In this document: positions 27,613 to 37,039 of the stretch, one piece after another
Position numbering within the stretch: position 1 is the stretch's first letter
Layout: each line of letters begins with the position of its first letter
Assembly: GCA_015207365.1 (NCBI GenBank)
Contig: JADEXA010000010.1
Location: forward strand, 62,001-126,000
Direction of reading: 5' to 3'
Length of the DNA stretch: 64,000 bases
Origin: Vacuolonema iberomarrocanum LEGE 07170
Lineage (GTDB): Bacteria > Cyanobacteriota > Cyanobacteriia > Elainellales > Elainellaceae
Made by a program: the position numbers and the translations under genes
Notes under the pieces: model-generated
The model's input: only the letters and a program-made list of their open reading frames with translations
Told to the model about the DNA's origin: nothing
Databases searched by the model: none

Positions 27613-29799
27613 ATGAGCGATCGCCCTCCTGCCCCCTCCTCTCGACCGCTTTTGCAGCGGCTTCCCCGCAACTTGCCGTTGCGTATCGTTTTTACTGTGC
27701 CGATGTTGTTGCAGTTAGTCGGCATTGTGGGGTTGGTGGGCTACCTATCGTTTCGGAATGGGCAAAAAGCGGTGCAGGATCTGGCCTCCCAGTTGCGGGG
27801 AGAGCTGACAGCCCGCATCCAGCGCGAGTTGCAGGGATATTTCAGCGCACCCCATGCCATTAACCGCCTCAATGCAACAGCCTTTACCTACGGCGACCTC
27901 GACATCGTAGGGGCGCAGCGGGGCGAAAACATCCTGTTCCAGCAAATGCGGATTCATCCAACGATCGCCTTTGCCTACTGCGGCAGTACGCAAAATGGTG
28001 AATTCTTTGGCGTGCTGCGTCAGCCTGATACGGGTCAACTCCAGCTTTCCTATGGCAATGCCTCAAACGACTTTCTGCGAGAAAACTATAGCCTTGATGT
28101 TCGTGGCAGTCGGATGCATCGTCTGAGTCAACTCGATCGCGTCTATGATGCCCGTACTCGCCCCTGGTTTAAGGCGGCGGTGGGCCGTGAACGTCCGGTT
28201 TGGACGGATGTCTACCTCGCTTTTTCAACGGGATTGCCCAATGTCACAGCCAGTTTGCCCGTATATGACAGCGCTGGCCGTAATTTGCTGGGGGTATGTG
28301 CGACAGATGTGGTACTACCCGAAGAATTTCGAGCCTTCCTCAGCGATCTGGAGATTGGCGAGTCTGGCGAGGCATTTGTGGTCGATCGGCGAGGCAACCT
28401 AATTTCCAGCTCCACCGATGAGGAACTCATGGTGGGCACAGATCCTGACAATCTACAGTTTCTCAAAGCGGTTGACAGTCGCAGCGAACTCATCCAAAGC
28501 TCAGCCAACTATCTAACCGAGCAGTTCGGCTCCTTCGATCAGATCCGGCAGGCGCATCAACTGGAATTCAATATGGAGGGCGATCGCCAATTCCTCGAAG
28601 TGCTGCCCTTCAGGGATGGATTTGGGTTGGATTGGTTGATTGTGGTTGTTGTGCCAGAAGCCGACTTTACGGCAGACATTCAGGCCAATACGCGCACCAC
28701 CATTGCGTTGTGCTTGGTTGCGTTGGCGATCGCCGTGGCCCTTGGCATTGCACTGACGCGCTGGGTTACCTATCCCATCCTTCGCCTCAACAACGCCGTC
28801 AAAACCATCGCTGCGGGCAACTGGCAAGGAACCGTTGATCTGAATCGCTCGGATGAAGTGGGGCAACTGGCCGACTCATTTAACCAAACGATCGCCCAAC
28901 TCCACGAGTCTTTCAAGCGACTGGAGGTGCAGCGCAATGCCTTTTCGCGCTTTTTCCCCCCGGAATATCTGACCTTTCTCGATAAGCCTGATGTTACCCA
29001 GATTACCCTGGGCGACCATATCAATCGGGAGATGGCCATCACGTTTTGCGATATCCGCTCCTTCACCAGCATTTGTGAAAAGCTGACGCCCCAAGAAACC
29101 TTCGACTTTATCAACAGCTACCTAAAAAACATTTCGCCTCCCGTGCGCGAATACAACGGGATCGTCGTCAAATTTTTGGGGGATGGCATGATGTCTGTCT
29201 TCCCCGATGGCGCGGATGCTGCCGTGAGTGCCTGCATTGCCCAACTGCGTTGCCTGCAACACTTCAACGAAATTCGCATACAACGAGGCGATGTTCCTAT
29301 CTTGGTCGGCTTTGGCATTCACATTGGCCATGTGATGGTGGGCATTGTTGGCGAAGAAAACCGCCTGCAAGCGGATGCCCTCTCCGATATTGTCAATCTC
29401 ACGGCTCGCTTGGAAGGGCTGAGCAAGTACTATGGCGTATCGCTGGTGATTTCAGAAGATGTGCTGAAAAAGCTAGAGCATCCCGAGCGCTATCACACCC
29501 GTTTCCTCGATCGCGCTATTGTTAAAGGCCGCACCGAGGCGATCGCCGTCTACGAAGTGTTTGATACCGAGCCAGAGCGCGATCGCCGTCTCAAACAACA
29601 AACCCTGCCAATGTTTGAGAAAGCCCTAGAAGCCTATCGTGACGGCCAACCCCTCGAAGCTCGAGAATGGCTAGAGCAAGTGCTTGCCATCAATCCTAAC
29701 GACAGCACCGCTATCCTCTACCTGCAGCGCGTTGCTCTCCTCTATGAGAGCGGAGTTCCCAGGAATTGGGATGGTGTCTGGGCCTTCACTCAAAAGTAG
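27613..29799 (+). CDS. Cache-HAMP adenylate/guanylate cyclase
   Basis: A class III nucleotide cyclase with an extracytoplasmic sensor. In order: membrane segment near residues 28-50, Cache-type sensor to about 350 (with RPWFKAAVGRERPVWTDVYLA), second membrane segment near 363-385, HAMP, then the cyclase domain. Cyclase landmarks are the metal Asp in FCDIRSFT and in FLGDGMMSVF, and the Asn/Arg pair in VNLTARLE. A Lys before the second metal Asp (VVKFLGD) is in keeping with an adenylate cyclase, but I would not exclude guanylate. A TPR-like helical pair ends the protein. The start is uncertain among 27568, 27595 and 27613; none has a clear ribosome site. Monocistronic. Confidence 0.87.
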   Translation: MSDRPPAPSSRPLLQRLPRNLPLRIVFTVPMLLQLVGIVGLVGYLSFRNGQKAVQDLASQLRGELTARIQRELQGYFSAPHAINRLNATAFTYGDLDIVGAQRGENILFQQMRIHPTIAFAYCGSTQNGEFFGVLRQPDTGQLQLSYGNASNDFLRENYSLDVRGSRMHRLSQLDRVYDARTRPWFKAAVGRERPVWTDVYLAFSTGLPNVTASLPVYDSAGRNLLGVCATDVVLPEEFRAFLSDLEIGESGEAFVVDRRGNLISSSTDEELMVGTDPDNLQFLKAVDSRSELIQSSANYLTEQFGSFDQIRQAHQLEFNMEGDRQFLEVLPFRDGFGLDWLIVVVVPEADFTADIQANTRTTIALCLVALAIAVALGIALTRWVTYPILRLNNAVKTIAAGNWQGTVDLNRSDEVGQLADSFNQTIAQLHESFKRLEVQRNAFSRFFPPEYLTFLDKPDVTQITLGDHINREMAITFCDIRSFTSICEKLTPQETFDFINSYLKNISPPVREYNGIVVKFLGDGMMSVFPDGADAAVSACIAQLRCLQHFNEIRIQRGDVPILVGFGIHIGHVMVGIVGEENRLQADALSDIVNLTARLEGLSKYYGVSLVISEDVLKKLEHPERYHTRFLDRAIVKGRTEAIAVYEVFDTEPERDRRLKQQTLPMFEKALEAYRDGQPLEAREWLEQVLAINPNDSTAILYLQRVALLYESGVPRNWDGVWAFTQK

Positions 29800-29847
29800 C
29801 AACCGACCGACTACAACCGTACGCATTGAGATGAGGCCAGATTATTT

Positions 29848-29877
29848 TTTGAAACCTTCACAGTGCGAAGGCTTCAA
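29848..29877. repeat. Hairpin repeat, family F copy 3
   Basis: The stem TTTGAAACCTTC/GAAGGCTTCAAA has a single mismatch. It has the left flank GGCCAGATTA shared with copy 1. It is followed within 35 bases by a family D copy and then a family E copy. Confidence 0.6.
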
Positions 29878-29910
29878 AGCCTGATCGAGTTTTGGGTTTC
29901 ATCCCAGAGA

Positions 29911-29999
29911 TATAGCGCTATGCGCGTTAGTTAAGTACGATTGTGTGGGGCGCGCCGCGCCCCACACAATCGTACTTAATGCGGTTGCACACCGCTATA
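29911..29999. repeat. Hairpin repeat, family D copy 2
   Basis: An 89-base unit, ends TATAGCG and CGCTATA. The inner arms read CGATTGTG and CACAATCG, whereas copy 3 has CGGTTGTG and CACAACCG: a paired change. Its last two bases overlap the first bases of family E copy 1. Confidence 0.85.
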
Positions 30000-30104
30000 A
30001 GTCGGTAGGTGCAATTAAACCTAAGATCCCAAAAACCTGCGCCGCCCGCAGCGCGGGCGGCGCAGGTTTTTGGGATCTGGCTTTTCATCATGCCGAGCTA
30101 CTTA
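29998..30104. repeat. Hairpin repeat, family E copy 1
   Basis: A 107-base unit with ends TAAGTCGG and CTACTTA and a GC-rich inner palindrome (CCTGCGCCGCCCGC). The copy at 57828-57934 is exactly the same length. Arms differ between copies in pairs (AACCTGCG/CGCAGGTT versus ACCCTGCG/CGCAGGGT). It abuts the family D copy and precedes the ferritin gene by about 120 bases. Confidence 0.85.
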
Positions 30105-30227
30105 TCCGCCCAACCCTTGATGCAAAAAGAGTATGAAGAATCCAGCGGATTCACAACTCACCCCCCATAATGCACACACGGCAACCGACGAATTATCCTC
30201 AGCCTTTGTATCTAGGGAGACATAGCC

Positions 30228-30767
30228 ATGCTGTCCAAGGCGATGACCGACCACCTCAACCATCAAATCAATCTGGAAATGTATTCGTCCCACCTCTATC
30301 TCCAGATGAGTTCTTGGTGCGCCTACAAGGCTCTAGATGGTTGTGCGACGTTTCTGCATCAACATGCCGCTGAAGAAATGACCCACATGCAGCGTCTTTT
30401 TGGATACTTGCAGGAAACGGGAGCATTTGCGGTGATTGGAGGAATGACGGCTCCACCCACTGACTTTGGCTCTCTCACCGAGCTATTCGAGCAAATTTAT
30501 GAACATGAACAACTCGTCACCCAAAAGATTAATGACCTGGTTCATCTCGCAACCACAGAGCCTGACTATGCCACCATGCAATTTTTGCAATGGTACATTG
30601 CCGAGCAGCACCAAGAAGAATTTTTGTTCAAGAGCATTCTCGACAAAATCAAACTGATTGGCACCGATGGGCAAGGGGTTTTCTTTATTGATCAGGAAGT
30701 TGGGAAATTGGCGGCCAACAAAGGCAAAGAAGCCACCGCTATGACCGATGCCACGGCGACAGCCTAG
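30228..30767 (+). CDS. ftnA: Bacterial non-haem ferritin
   Basis: A 179-residue iron-storage protein of the 24-subunit ferritin shell, cytoplasmic. All ferroxidase ligands of E. coli FtnA are present at identical numbers: Glu17, Glu50, His53, Glu94, Gln127 and Glu130. No haem-binding Met typical of bacterioferritin is apparent. The C-terminal 12 residues are an Ala/Thr tail beyond the four-helix bundle and fifth helix. The upstream gap contains two stacked repeats (families D and E), which probably carry or displace the promoter. It is convergent with btpA, with a 48-base gap and no strong hairpin. Confidence 0.95.
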   Translation: MLSKAMTDHLNHQINLEMYSSHLYLQMSSWCAYKALDGCATFLHQHAAEEMTHMQRLFGYLQETGAFAVIGGMTAPPTDFGSLTELFEQIYEHEQLVTQKINDLVHLATTEPDYATMQFLQWYIAEQHQEEFLFKSILDKIKLIGTDGQGVFFIDQEVGKLAANKGKEATAMTDATATA

Positions 30768-30815
30768 CTCTCTCCATCTCACCTCTCTAGAGGAGTGGGC
30801 GGGTTTGCCAACCAG

Positions 30816-31673
30816 CTAAATCGGTTCAGATACCGGCAAAGGTTGGATTGAATTAGATTCCTGCCCAGCATTGGCAAGGCCCTGCTCCATTGCTTCCACA
30901 AACTGGCTGACCCGATTTGGATCGATAGGTTGATCAATCTTGCCCCGGCGCTTCAACGAACTGGAGACAATCACACCGTCTGCCGCTTGGATGAGTTGTG
31001 GAATGTTTTCCCAGGTTGCCCCGCTGCCGATGAAGACAGGGGTTCCGTGGGCGGCGGCACTGGCGAGTTCCAGATCTTCTAGGCTGGGTGGGCTACCTGT
31101 GGCCCAGCCCGAGAGAATGACGCCATCGGCAAGGCCGCGCTGAATGGTTTCTTGCACAGCTGTGGTCAAATTTGGCGAACCTAGAGGGCGGGCATGTTTG
31201 ACGAGAACATCTGCGAGAATTTTGACCTCGCTGCCCAATTCTCGGCGATAGCGCATGAGTTGGTGGGCTTGCCCTTCGATCAATCCCTGATCGGTCGCCA
31301 TGACCCCCGTCAAAACATTGACCCGGATAAAACTAGCATTGACGCAGGAGGCGATCGCCAGGGCACTCCGAGCATCATTCCGCAGTACGTTGATGCCTAT
31401 AGGAAGGGTGACCAAGTTCATCAACCGTTGGATCGTCAGGCTCATCGCACTGACAACAGCGGGATCAACATTATCCTTTTGAAAGGGTGCGTCGAAGAAG
31501 TTTTCGATGATCAAACCATGAACACCGCCCGAGGCCAAGGCAACAGCTTCCTGCTCAGCGCGATCAATGACGGTTTTCAAATTCCCTGCCCAACGAGGCG
31601 AAGTTGGGAGGGGCAAGAGATGGACGACCCCGATAATTGGACGGTCTACATTAAATATCTGCTTCAGATCCAC
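30816..31673 (-). CDS. btpA: Photosystem I biogenesis protein BtpA
   Basis: A 285-residue TIM-barrel protein of the BtpA/SgcQ family. In Synechocystis it is peripheral to the thylakoid membrane and needed to keep photosystem I reaction-centre proteins stable, especially in the cold. Seen: the N-terminal IIGVVHLLPLPTSPRW, strand-loop repeats with GLIIENFFDAPF and FIRVNVLTGVMATDQGLIEG, and a C-terminal phosphate-loop type FIGSGAT. Length matches the family apart from a variable tail of about 25 residues. Divergent from rimO-crhR; a perfect inverted repeat stands in the shared upstream region. psaE, another photosystem I gene, is 21 kb away and unlinked. Confidence 0.93.
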   Translation of the reverse strand: MDLKQIFNVDRPIIGVVHLLPLPTSPRWAGNLKTVIDRAEQEAVALASGGVHGLIIENFFDAPFQKDNVDPAVVSAMSLTIQRLMNLVTLPIGINVLRNDARSALAIASCVNASFIRVNVLTGVMATDQGLIEGQAHQLMRYRRELGSEVKILADVLVKHARPLGSPNLTTAVQETIQRGLADGVILSGWATGSPPSLEDLELASAAAHGTPVFIGSGATWENIPQLIQAADGVIVSSSLKRRGKIDQPIDPNRVSQFVEAMEQGLANAGQESNSIQPLPVSEPI

Positions 31674-31849
31674 AGGTCTATCAGGTTAGCCTCGGCGCAT
31701 ACTCAAACTGGGCAACCCCCTTTGCACCGGGTGCAACAGGCTGCATTCATCCCTATCACTTTAGCAGGAACAGGCCGCCCAGTTTATCTCGATTCGGAGA
31801 CTGGAATGTAGATTCACAATTGGCCGAAGCACGATGGGGCAAAGGAACT

Positions 31850-31876
31850 TATACAAAATCCAGCCAATTTTGTATA
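31850..31876. promoter_or_regulatory. Perfect inverted repeat upstream of btpA and rimO
   Basis: TATACAAAAT (31850-31859) and ATTTTGTATA (31867-31876) are separated by 7 bases. It lies 177 bases upstream of btpA and about 435 upstream of rimO. The symmetry suits a dimeric regulator. A terminator is less likely because no gene ends here. Confidence 0.4.
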
Positions 31877-32311
31877 GTTATGTAATAATCTTTTACAGAT
31901 TCACGTTATGATTGAATCTTGCGGGTGAAAGGGGCGATCGCAGCTCTCATACATGTCTAGCTAAGCTCTGAGCCTGTACAGTTCGTTGAGATATCAGAAG
32001 AGTGACTGCGGATTTGTTCTGGTTTAACCGGGCTTTCCACCCATCACTCTGTTACGAGTCTGTGGATGTTACTCTGAGCAAGCAATAGGTGCATGAGGCG
32101 AATGACCAGAATTTTTTAACCCCAAACTTTTAACCCTGAAGGCAGTGGTGCTTCGACAGTTAAGTAGCTGGACGCCAAATCAGAGCAAATCGTCATCACG
32201 TTTGCTGGGCTGCTTACCGACCAAAACCCACTTGTTGACTCCACAACGTATGTAACAGCGCGAATCCGTATTCCGTATTCCGAACGCTAACCAAAGTTTT
32301 ACGACATTTTC
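31877..32311. other. Long leader region of rimO-crhR
   Basis: About 435 bases between the inverted repeat and the rimO start, with no convincing ORF. Long 5' untranslated regions are known for cold-responsive RNA helicase transcripts in cyanobacteria. I could not identify a specific riboswitch or thermometer fold by eye. Confidence 0.4.
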
Positions 32312-33679
32312 ATGGCAGATAAACCAACGATCGCTATGTCCCATTTGGGCTGCGAGAAAAATCGTATCGACACAGAGCATATGCTGGGTTTGCTGGTGCA
32401 GGCGGGGTATTCCGTTGAATCCAGCGAAGAGTTGGCTGACTATGTGATCGTCAATACCTGTAGCTTCATTCAGGCGGCTCGGGAAGAGTCTGTGCGGACG
32501 TTGGTCGAGTTAGCGGAAGCTGACAAGAAGATTGTGATTACGGGCTGCATGGCGCAGCATTTTCAGCAGCAGTTGCTGGATGAAATTCCGGAAGCCGTTG
32601 CCGTCGTTGGGACGGGAGATTATCAGAAGATTGCTGAGGTGATGGAACGGGCTGAGGCGGGTGAGCGGGTCAAGGAGATTTCTGCGACCCCCACCTTTAT
32701 CGCCGATGAGCAGATGCCACGCTATCGCACCACCACCGAGGGTGTTGCCTACCTGCGGGTGGCGGAAGGATGCGACTATCGCTGTGCCTTTTGCATCATC
32801 CCGCATCTGCGCGGAAATCAGCGATCGCGCTCCATTGAGTCTATCGTTGCCGAGGCGCATCAACTGGCAGCGGAAGGGGTGCAGGAAATTATTCTGATTT
32901 CCCAAATCACGACCAACTATGGACTAGATTTGTATGGCAAGCCCCAGCTCGCCCAACTGTTGCGAGCCTTAGGTGAGGTAGAGGTGCCCTGGATTCGGAT
33001 CCACTATGCCTACCCCACTGGGCTGACGCCGGAGGTGATCGCGGCCATTCGCGAAACCCCCAATGTGCTGCCCTACATAGATTTGCCTCTGCAACACTCC
33101 CATCCGGATGTGTTGCGAGCAATGAATCGCCCCTGGCAAGCGGAGGTCAACGATCGCATCCTCGATCGGATCCGCGAGGCGATTCCCGAAGCGGTACTGC
33201 GCACGACCTTCATCGTGGGATTCCCCGGTGAAACCGAGGCGCAGTTCGATCACCTGGTTCAATTTGTGGAACGCCACGAATTCGACCATGTGGGTGTATT
33301 CACCTTCTCCCCAGAAGAGGAGACGCCTGCGTTTTCCTTGCCCAACCCGCTGCCCCAGGCGGTGATGGATCAGCGACGCAATGCCCTCATGGCGGCGCAG
33401 CAACCCATTTCCTTCCGGCGCAATCAAGCAGAGGTGGGCAAGATAGTAGATGTCTTGGTTGAGCAAGAAAACCCGAGCACGGGGATGAAGATCGGGCGAT
33501 CGGCGCGGTTTTCTCCGGATGTCGATGGCCTGGTCTATGTCCAGGGCAATGCTCGCTTGGGAATGATGGTACCCGTCCTCATTGAGGAGGCCGATCTGTA
33601 TGATTTGCACGGGCGGGTTGCCGATACGACGACACAATTACGAGGCGCGCTCAACCGTGTCTCTGCAGCAACCCGTTAA
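32312..33679 (+). CDS. rimO: Ribosomal protein S12 methylthiotransferase RimO
   Basis: A radical-SAM enzyme that adds a methylthio group to the conserved Asp of ribosomal protein S12. The N-terminal UPF0004 domain has cysteines for the auxiliary cluster (HLGCEKN, NTCSF, TGCMAQ). The radical-SAM motif is CDYRCAFC near residue 152, and a TRAM domain closes the protein. Length 455 is normal. The gene is followed after 9 bases by the DEAD-box helicase. The same pair, rimO then crhR, is a known cold-regulated operon in Synechocystis (slr0082-slr0083), so co-transcription here is very likely. Confidence 0.96.
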   Translation: MADKPTIAMSHLGCEKNRIDTEHMLGLLVQAGYSVESSEELADYVIVNTCSFIQAAREESVRTLVELAEADKKIVITGCMAQHFQQQLLDEIPEAVAVVGTGDYQKIAEVMERAEAGERVKEISATPTFIADEQMPRYRTTTEGVAYLRVAEGCDYRCAFCIIPHLRGNQRSRSIESIVAEAHQLAAEGVQEIILISQITTNYGLDLYGKPQLAQLLRALGEVEVPWIRIHYAYPTGLTPEVIAAIRETPNVLPYIDLPLQHSHPDVLRAMNRPWQAEVNDRILDRIREAIPEAVLRTTFIVGFPGETEAQFDHLVQFVERHEFDHVGVFTFSPEEETPAFSLPNPLPQAVMDQRRNALMAAQQPISFRRNQAEVGKIVDVLVEQENPSTGMKIGRSARFSPDVDGLVYVQGNARLGMMVPVLIEEADLYDLHGRVADTTTQLRGALNRVSAATR

Positions 33680-33688
33680 GGAGACAGA

Positions 33689-35122
33689 ATGACTCTTTCG
33701 TTTACTAGCCTAGGCCTATCTGAAGGGTGTGTTCGACATCTCGAAAAACTGGGGTTTGATACCCCAACGCCAATCCAGGCACAGGCAATTCCCCATTTGC
33801 TGTCTGGACGGGATGTAGTCGGACTCGCACAGACTGGCACTGGCAAAACCGCTGCGTTCGCGTTGCCCATTTTGGAGCAAGTGAACCTCAACAACTCGGC
33901 GGTGCAGGCGTTGGTTCTGACGCCCACCCGTGAACTGGCGATGCAGGTTTATCAGTCAATTCGTAACCTGAGTAGCGATCGCCGCTTTTGGGTTCAGGCG
34001 GTTTATGGTGGACAAGCCATCGACGGCCAAATCAAAAAGCTACGGCGGGGCTCACAGGTTGTCGTAGGAACCCCTGGCCGGGTTCTCGACCTGCTGAGCC
34101 GGGGTGACCTGAAGCTCGACAACCTCAACTGGTTAGTGCTGGATGAAGCGGATGAAATGCTGAACATGGGCTTTATTCAAGATGTGGAGCGCATCTTGAG
34201 CCAGGCCCCTGCTGAGCGCCAAACCGCTTTCTTCTCGGCAACGATGGATCCCACCATTCGGGAACTGGCAGCCAAGTTCTTGCACACCCCTGTTACGGTA
34301 CAGATTGAGCAACCTAAAGCCGCGCCAACGCGCATTGACCAAGTTGCTTACATGGTGCCCCGTGGGTGGACTAAGGCACGGGCTTTGCAGCCCATCCTGG
34401 AACTGGAAGATCCCGAATCGGCATTGATTTTTGTGCGGACACGACGCACAGCGGCAGACCTCACTCGCCAACTCCAAGCTGCAGGCTACAGCGTGGACGA
34501 GTACCACGGTGACTTGAGCCAGGCTCAGCGTGAACGGCTATTGCTGCGCTTCCGGCAGCGCCAAGTGCGTTGGGTGGTAGCGACAGACATCGCTGCTCGG
34601 GGTCTGCATGTGGAAGACCTGAGCCATGTGGTGAACTATGACCTGCCGGATACGGTGGAAAGCTATGTTCACCGGATTGGACGGACGGGACGCGCTGGCA
34701 AACAAGGCCGAGCGATCGCCCTCATCCATCCCCTTGACAAGCGCAAGCTGCGGGAAATTGAGAACCATATCCGGCAAAAGCTGGAACCCGGCCAGGTTCC
34801 TACCCGGGCCCAGATCGAAGCGCGTCACCTGGAAAGCTTGCAGTCGCAGTTGCGGGAAGCTCTGGCGGGCGATCGCCTGGCCTCCTTTTTGCCCATTGCA
34901 ACCGAGTTGGGTGAAGAGTACGATATGCGGGCGATCGCGGCGGCGGCTCTACAGATGGCCTACGACCAGACCCGTCCAACTTGGATGCGCTCTGAGAAGG
35001 TTTGGGTCGATGAGCCGAAGAACGATAAGCCCAGAACACGGGGCAATCGCTCGGGCAAGCCCAGACCGAGCCGTCGTGGATCTTCAGAAACCTCTCAGCA
35101 CTTTAGCTCGCGCCGTCGCTAG
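33689..35122 (+). CDS. crhR: DEAD-box ATP-dependent RNA helicase, CrhR-like
   Basis: A 477-residue RNA helicase. The Q motif (GFDTPTPIQAQAI), Walker A AQTGTGKT, PTREL, TPGR, DEAD, SAT, HGDLSQ and HRIGRTGRAG motifs are all present in order in two RecA-like domains. The C-terminal extension of about 120 residues ends in a basic Arg/Ser/Gly-rich tail that probably binds RNA. In Synechocystis the orthologue CrhR rearranges RNA duplexes and is controlled by redox state and temperature. The symbol is given because of both sequence and the conserved rimO linkage. AAGGAG precedes the ATG. A terminator follows at 35158. Confidence 0.9.
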   Translation: MTLSFTSLGLSEGCVRHLEKLGFDTPTPIQAQAIPHLLSGRDVVGLAQTGTGKTAAFALPILEQVNLNNSAVQALVLTPTRELAMQVYQSIRNLSSDRRFWVQAVYGGQAIDGQIKKLRRGSQVVVGTPGRVLDLLSRGDLKLDNLNWLVLDEADEMLNMGFIQDVERILSQAPAERQTAFFSATMDPTIRELAAKFLHTPVTVQIEQPKAAPTRIDQVAYMVPRGWTKARALQPILELEDPESALIFVRTRRTAADLTRQLQAAGYSVDEYHGDLSQAQRERLLLRFRQRQVRWVVATDIAARGLHVEDLSHVVNYDLPDTVESYVHRIGRTGRAGKQGRAIALIHPLDKRKLREIENHIRQKLEPGQVPTRAQIEARHLESLQSQLREALAGDRLASFLPIATELGEEYDMRAIAAAALQMAYDQTRPTWMRSEKVWVDEPKNDKPRTRGNRSGKPRPSRRGSSETSQHFSSRRR

Positions 35123-35157
35123 GGCTCACTGACGACAAAATAGCCTCATAGAACGAT

Positions 35158-35189
35158 AAGGGAGTTAGCCTGCTGACTCCCTTCTTTTT
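35158..35189 (+). terminator. Rho-independent terminator of rimO-crhR
   Basis: AAGGGAGT pairs with ACTCCCTT (35158-35165 with 35176-35183), followed by CTTTTT. It lies 36 bases after the helicase stop. Confidence 0.85.
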
Positions 35190-35218
35190 CATCGAACGTT
35201 ATACGACAGGATAGCCTC

Positions 35219-36037
35219 GTGTCACCCCAGCCTTCCCTCAGTGCAATGCGATCGCCCGACTTGCTGGCTCACTATCGACAGTTGAGCCAACAGCCCCTGA
35301 CCGTTGTGGATCTGGAAACGACGGGAGCTTATCCCAACACAAGCCGCATTACTGAAATCGCGATCGTGCAGGGGATGCTGGCGGATGGCATTACCCATCA
35401 GCAAAGCAGCCTGGTCAACCCGGAATGCCCCATTCCCGACAAGATTGTGCAGGTGACAGGCATTACGAGCGCCATGGTCAGTCAGGCGGCTCCTACCCGT
35501 GAGGTGCTGCCCGAGTTCTGGTCACCCTTGAATAGTGGCGTCATCACGGCGCACAATCTCAGCTTTGACTATGGGTTTCTGACCGCCGAGTTTCGTCGGA
35601 TGGACTGGGAGTTTGCCCGTAGCCCGATGGAGCAGCTATGTACGGTGCAGCTCTCCCGCTTGTTGCTGGCGGAGTTGCCTTCGCGCAGCTTACCCGCTCT
35701 GGTGCGGCACTTTCGCTTTCCGGTGGCGCGATCGCACCGAGCCGAAGCCGATGCCTTGGCCTGCTGGCTCCTCGCCAATCATTTACTCAACGAAATCTTG
35801 AACGAATCTGATGCCGCATTGCTTAAACGCTTTGCCCGCCAATGGATCCCGCTCAAAGACGCCGCACAGTTACTCGGCAGCACCTTAGCCAAGGGGCGAT
35901 CGCGCTTGGTCGAAGCGGGCGTTGCCGCCCGTGAGGTCGGGCGTGGCAGAAGCAAGACTCGAATGTATCGTCGGGGCGATGTCGAGCAACTATTGGAGGG
36001 TTTGACGGATGATCCAACCCAGCTTTCTATCTTTTGA
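35219..36037 (+). CDS. DnaQ-like 3'-5' exonuclease with C-terminal helix-turn-helix
   Basis: A 272-residue DEDDh exonuclease. ExoI is VVDLETTG with Asp31 and Glu33, ExoII is AHNLSFDYGF, and ExoIII is HRAEADA with the catalytic His and Asp. After about residue 205 comes a helix-turn-helix-like module (WIPLKDAAQLLG, then KTRMYRRGDVEQLL) of MerR/excisionase appearance, an uncommon appendage. It could be a proofreading-type or repair nuclease; it is not the polymerase III epsilon subunit by context. The start is a GTG at 35219; the ATG at 35246 is an alternative. It begins 30 bases after the crhR terminator. Confidence 0.85.
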   Translation: MSPQPSLSAMRSPDLLAHYRQLSQQPLTVVDLETTGAYPNTSRITEIAIVQGMLADGITHQQSSLVNPECPIPDKIVQVTGITSAMVSQAAPTREVLPEFWSPLNSGVITAHNLSFDYGFLTAEFRRMDWEFARSPMEQLCTVQLSRLLLAELPSRSLPALVRHFRFPVARSHRAEADALACWLLANHLLNEILNESDAALLKRFARQWIPLKDAAQLLGSTLAKGRSRLVEAGVAAREVGRGRSKTRMYRRGDVEQLLEGLTDDPTQLSIF

Positions 36038-36084
36038 GTGGCCTAATGGTGACTCAGCTTATGGCTCTTTAACCGGATTTGATA

Positions 36085-36474
36085 TCAATGTTGAGAGGTA
36101 ACGGAGGCCATGCTCAAATCAGGCCGCAAAACCGCTGCTCCTCGCAGGTAGGCATGGTGCATTTCTGTGTAAGCCGGGGAGTTGATGTGAATCAGCAAGC
36201 GGATACAGCGCTCCAGGCTGCCTGCGACATGCATCTGTTGGACATCGAGCAGGGGTACCTGTTGCCATTGGGGGCGCTGCCGAGCGATCGCCGCTGGGAA
36301 CGTCGCATCTAGATCGCGCGTGACCGAAAACGTGACGCTCACGATTTCCGCAAAGTCGATGGGGTTGCGCTGTTCTACCTCATCCAGCAGTTCCATGACC
36401 GCTTCGTGCATCGCCTCAACAGAATTTTCCGTTGCTGTCGTTGCGCCTCGAATTGCCCGTACTCGCCAACCCAC
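36085..36474 (-). CDS. aroH: Chorismate mutase, AroH type
   Basis: A 129-residue chorismate mutase of the trimeric Bacillus subtilis AroH fold, which converts chorismate to prephenate for Phe and Tyr. Matches include WRVRAIRGATT, the AGSLERCIRLL helix and AYLRGAAVLRPDLS. The start is a GTG at 36474: GGGAGGAG stands six bases before it, and this gives the family's N-terminus. The frame continues 62 codons upstream without similarity. By recalled B. subtilis numbering, Arg7, Arg90 and Tyr108 are kept, but Glu78 is Gln and Cys75 is Asp. It is downstream of sppA on the same strand after 565 bases. Confidence 0.92.
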   Translation of the reverse strand: MGWRVRAIRGATTATENSVEAMHEAVMELLDEVEQRNPIDFAEIVSVTFSVTRDLDATFPAAIARQRPQWQQVPLLDVQQMHVAGSLERCIRLLIHINSPAYTEMHHAYLRGAAVLRPDLSMASVTSQH

Positions 36475-37039
36475 GTCGCTCTCCTCCCAATTCCTTTTAT
36501 TAATATGCTTGCCGCTGATCACCCGTGCGTCCTCGTTATATCGTTTTCTTAAACTTGTCTTGGATTTAATGCTCTCTAAAGTATTTTTCCCAAAATGAGC
36601 GGATTTTCTCCCGTCCCAATAAAGATGCTGACGCGTTGAAATGGCTTTCAAATCTACCATTAGAAGCGCGATCGCCCCACTCCTCCCACGAGCCGTTGTT
36701 GCTCAGCCACCGGAGTCGCACGACCTCAGATGACCCACCTCAACAGGTGTAGCGCTGCCAACCGTCATCATAACCAAAGGCGCTTTGCTCACGGCAATCG
36801 GTTGCTTATGGTAAGACATTACCTCGAGCAATTTGGGGCTCGATCTAGCGGCTGACCCGCAGAATCGTCCATTGGAACCAATCGCAGCATGGCACGGAGC
36901 GGAAGCAAACGCTGCTTTCGGGGAACAGTGCCAAGACCTTTTACCCAGCCGCATCCCCAGCCTGCTCGATGGCATGCAAGGTTAGGTGCGCCGACGCTGA
37001 TGCAACGGAACTAGGCTTGTTCGTATTTGATCCGCCGCC
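36475..37039. other. Gap between sppA and aroH without a clear gene
   Basis: 565 bases. Two plus-strand open frames (from the ATG at 36730, and a second frame after a GGGG run near 36836 ending at 36985) join into a plausible 85-residue peptide only if one base is dropped. A 90-codon minus-strand frame covers the same stretch. Neither resembles a family I know. It may be a decayed gene. Confidence 0.35.

Noticed and set aside
31194..31811. 205-codon plus-strand frame over btpA
   Set aside because: Antisense shadow of a clear BtpA coding sequence; no ribosome site and no recognisable domain.
36703..36985. Candidate small gene between sppA and aroH
   Set aside because: It needs a frameshift at a GGGG run on the plus strand, or is a Ser/Gly-rich minus-strand frame; no family match either way.
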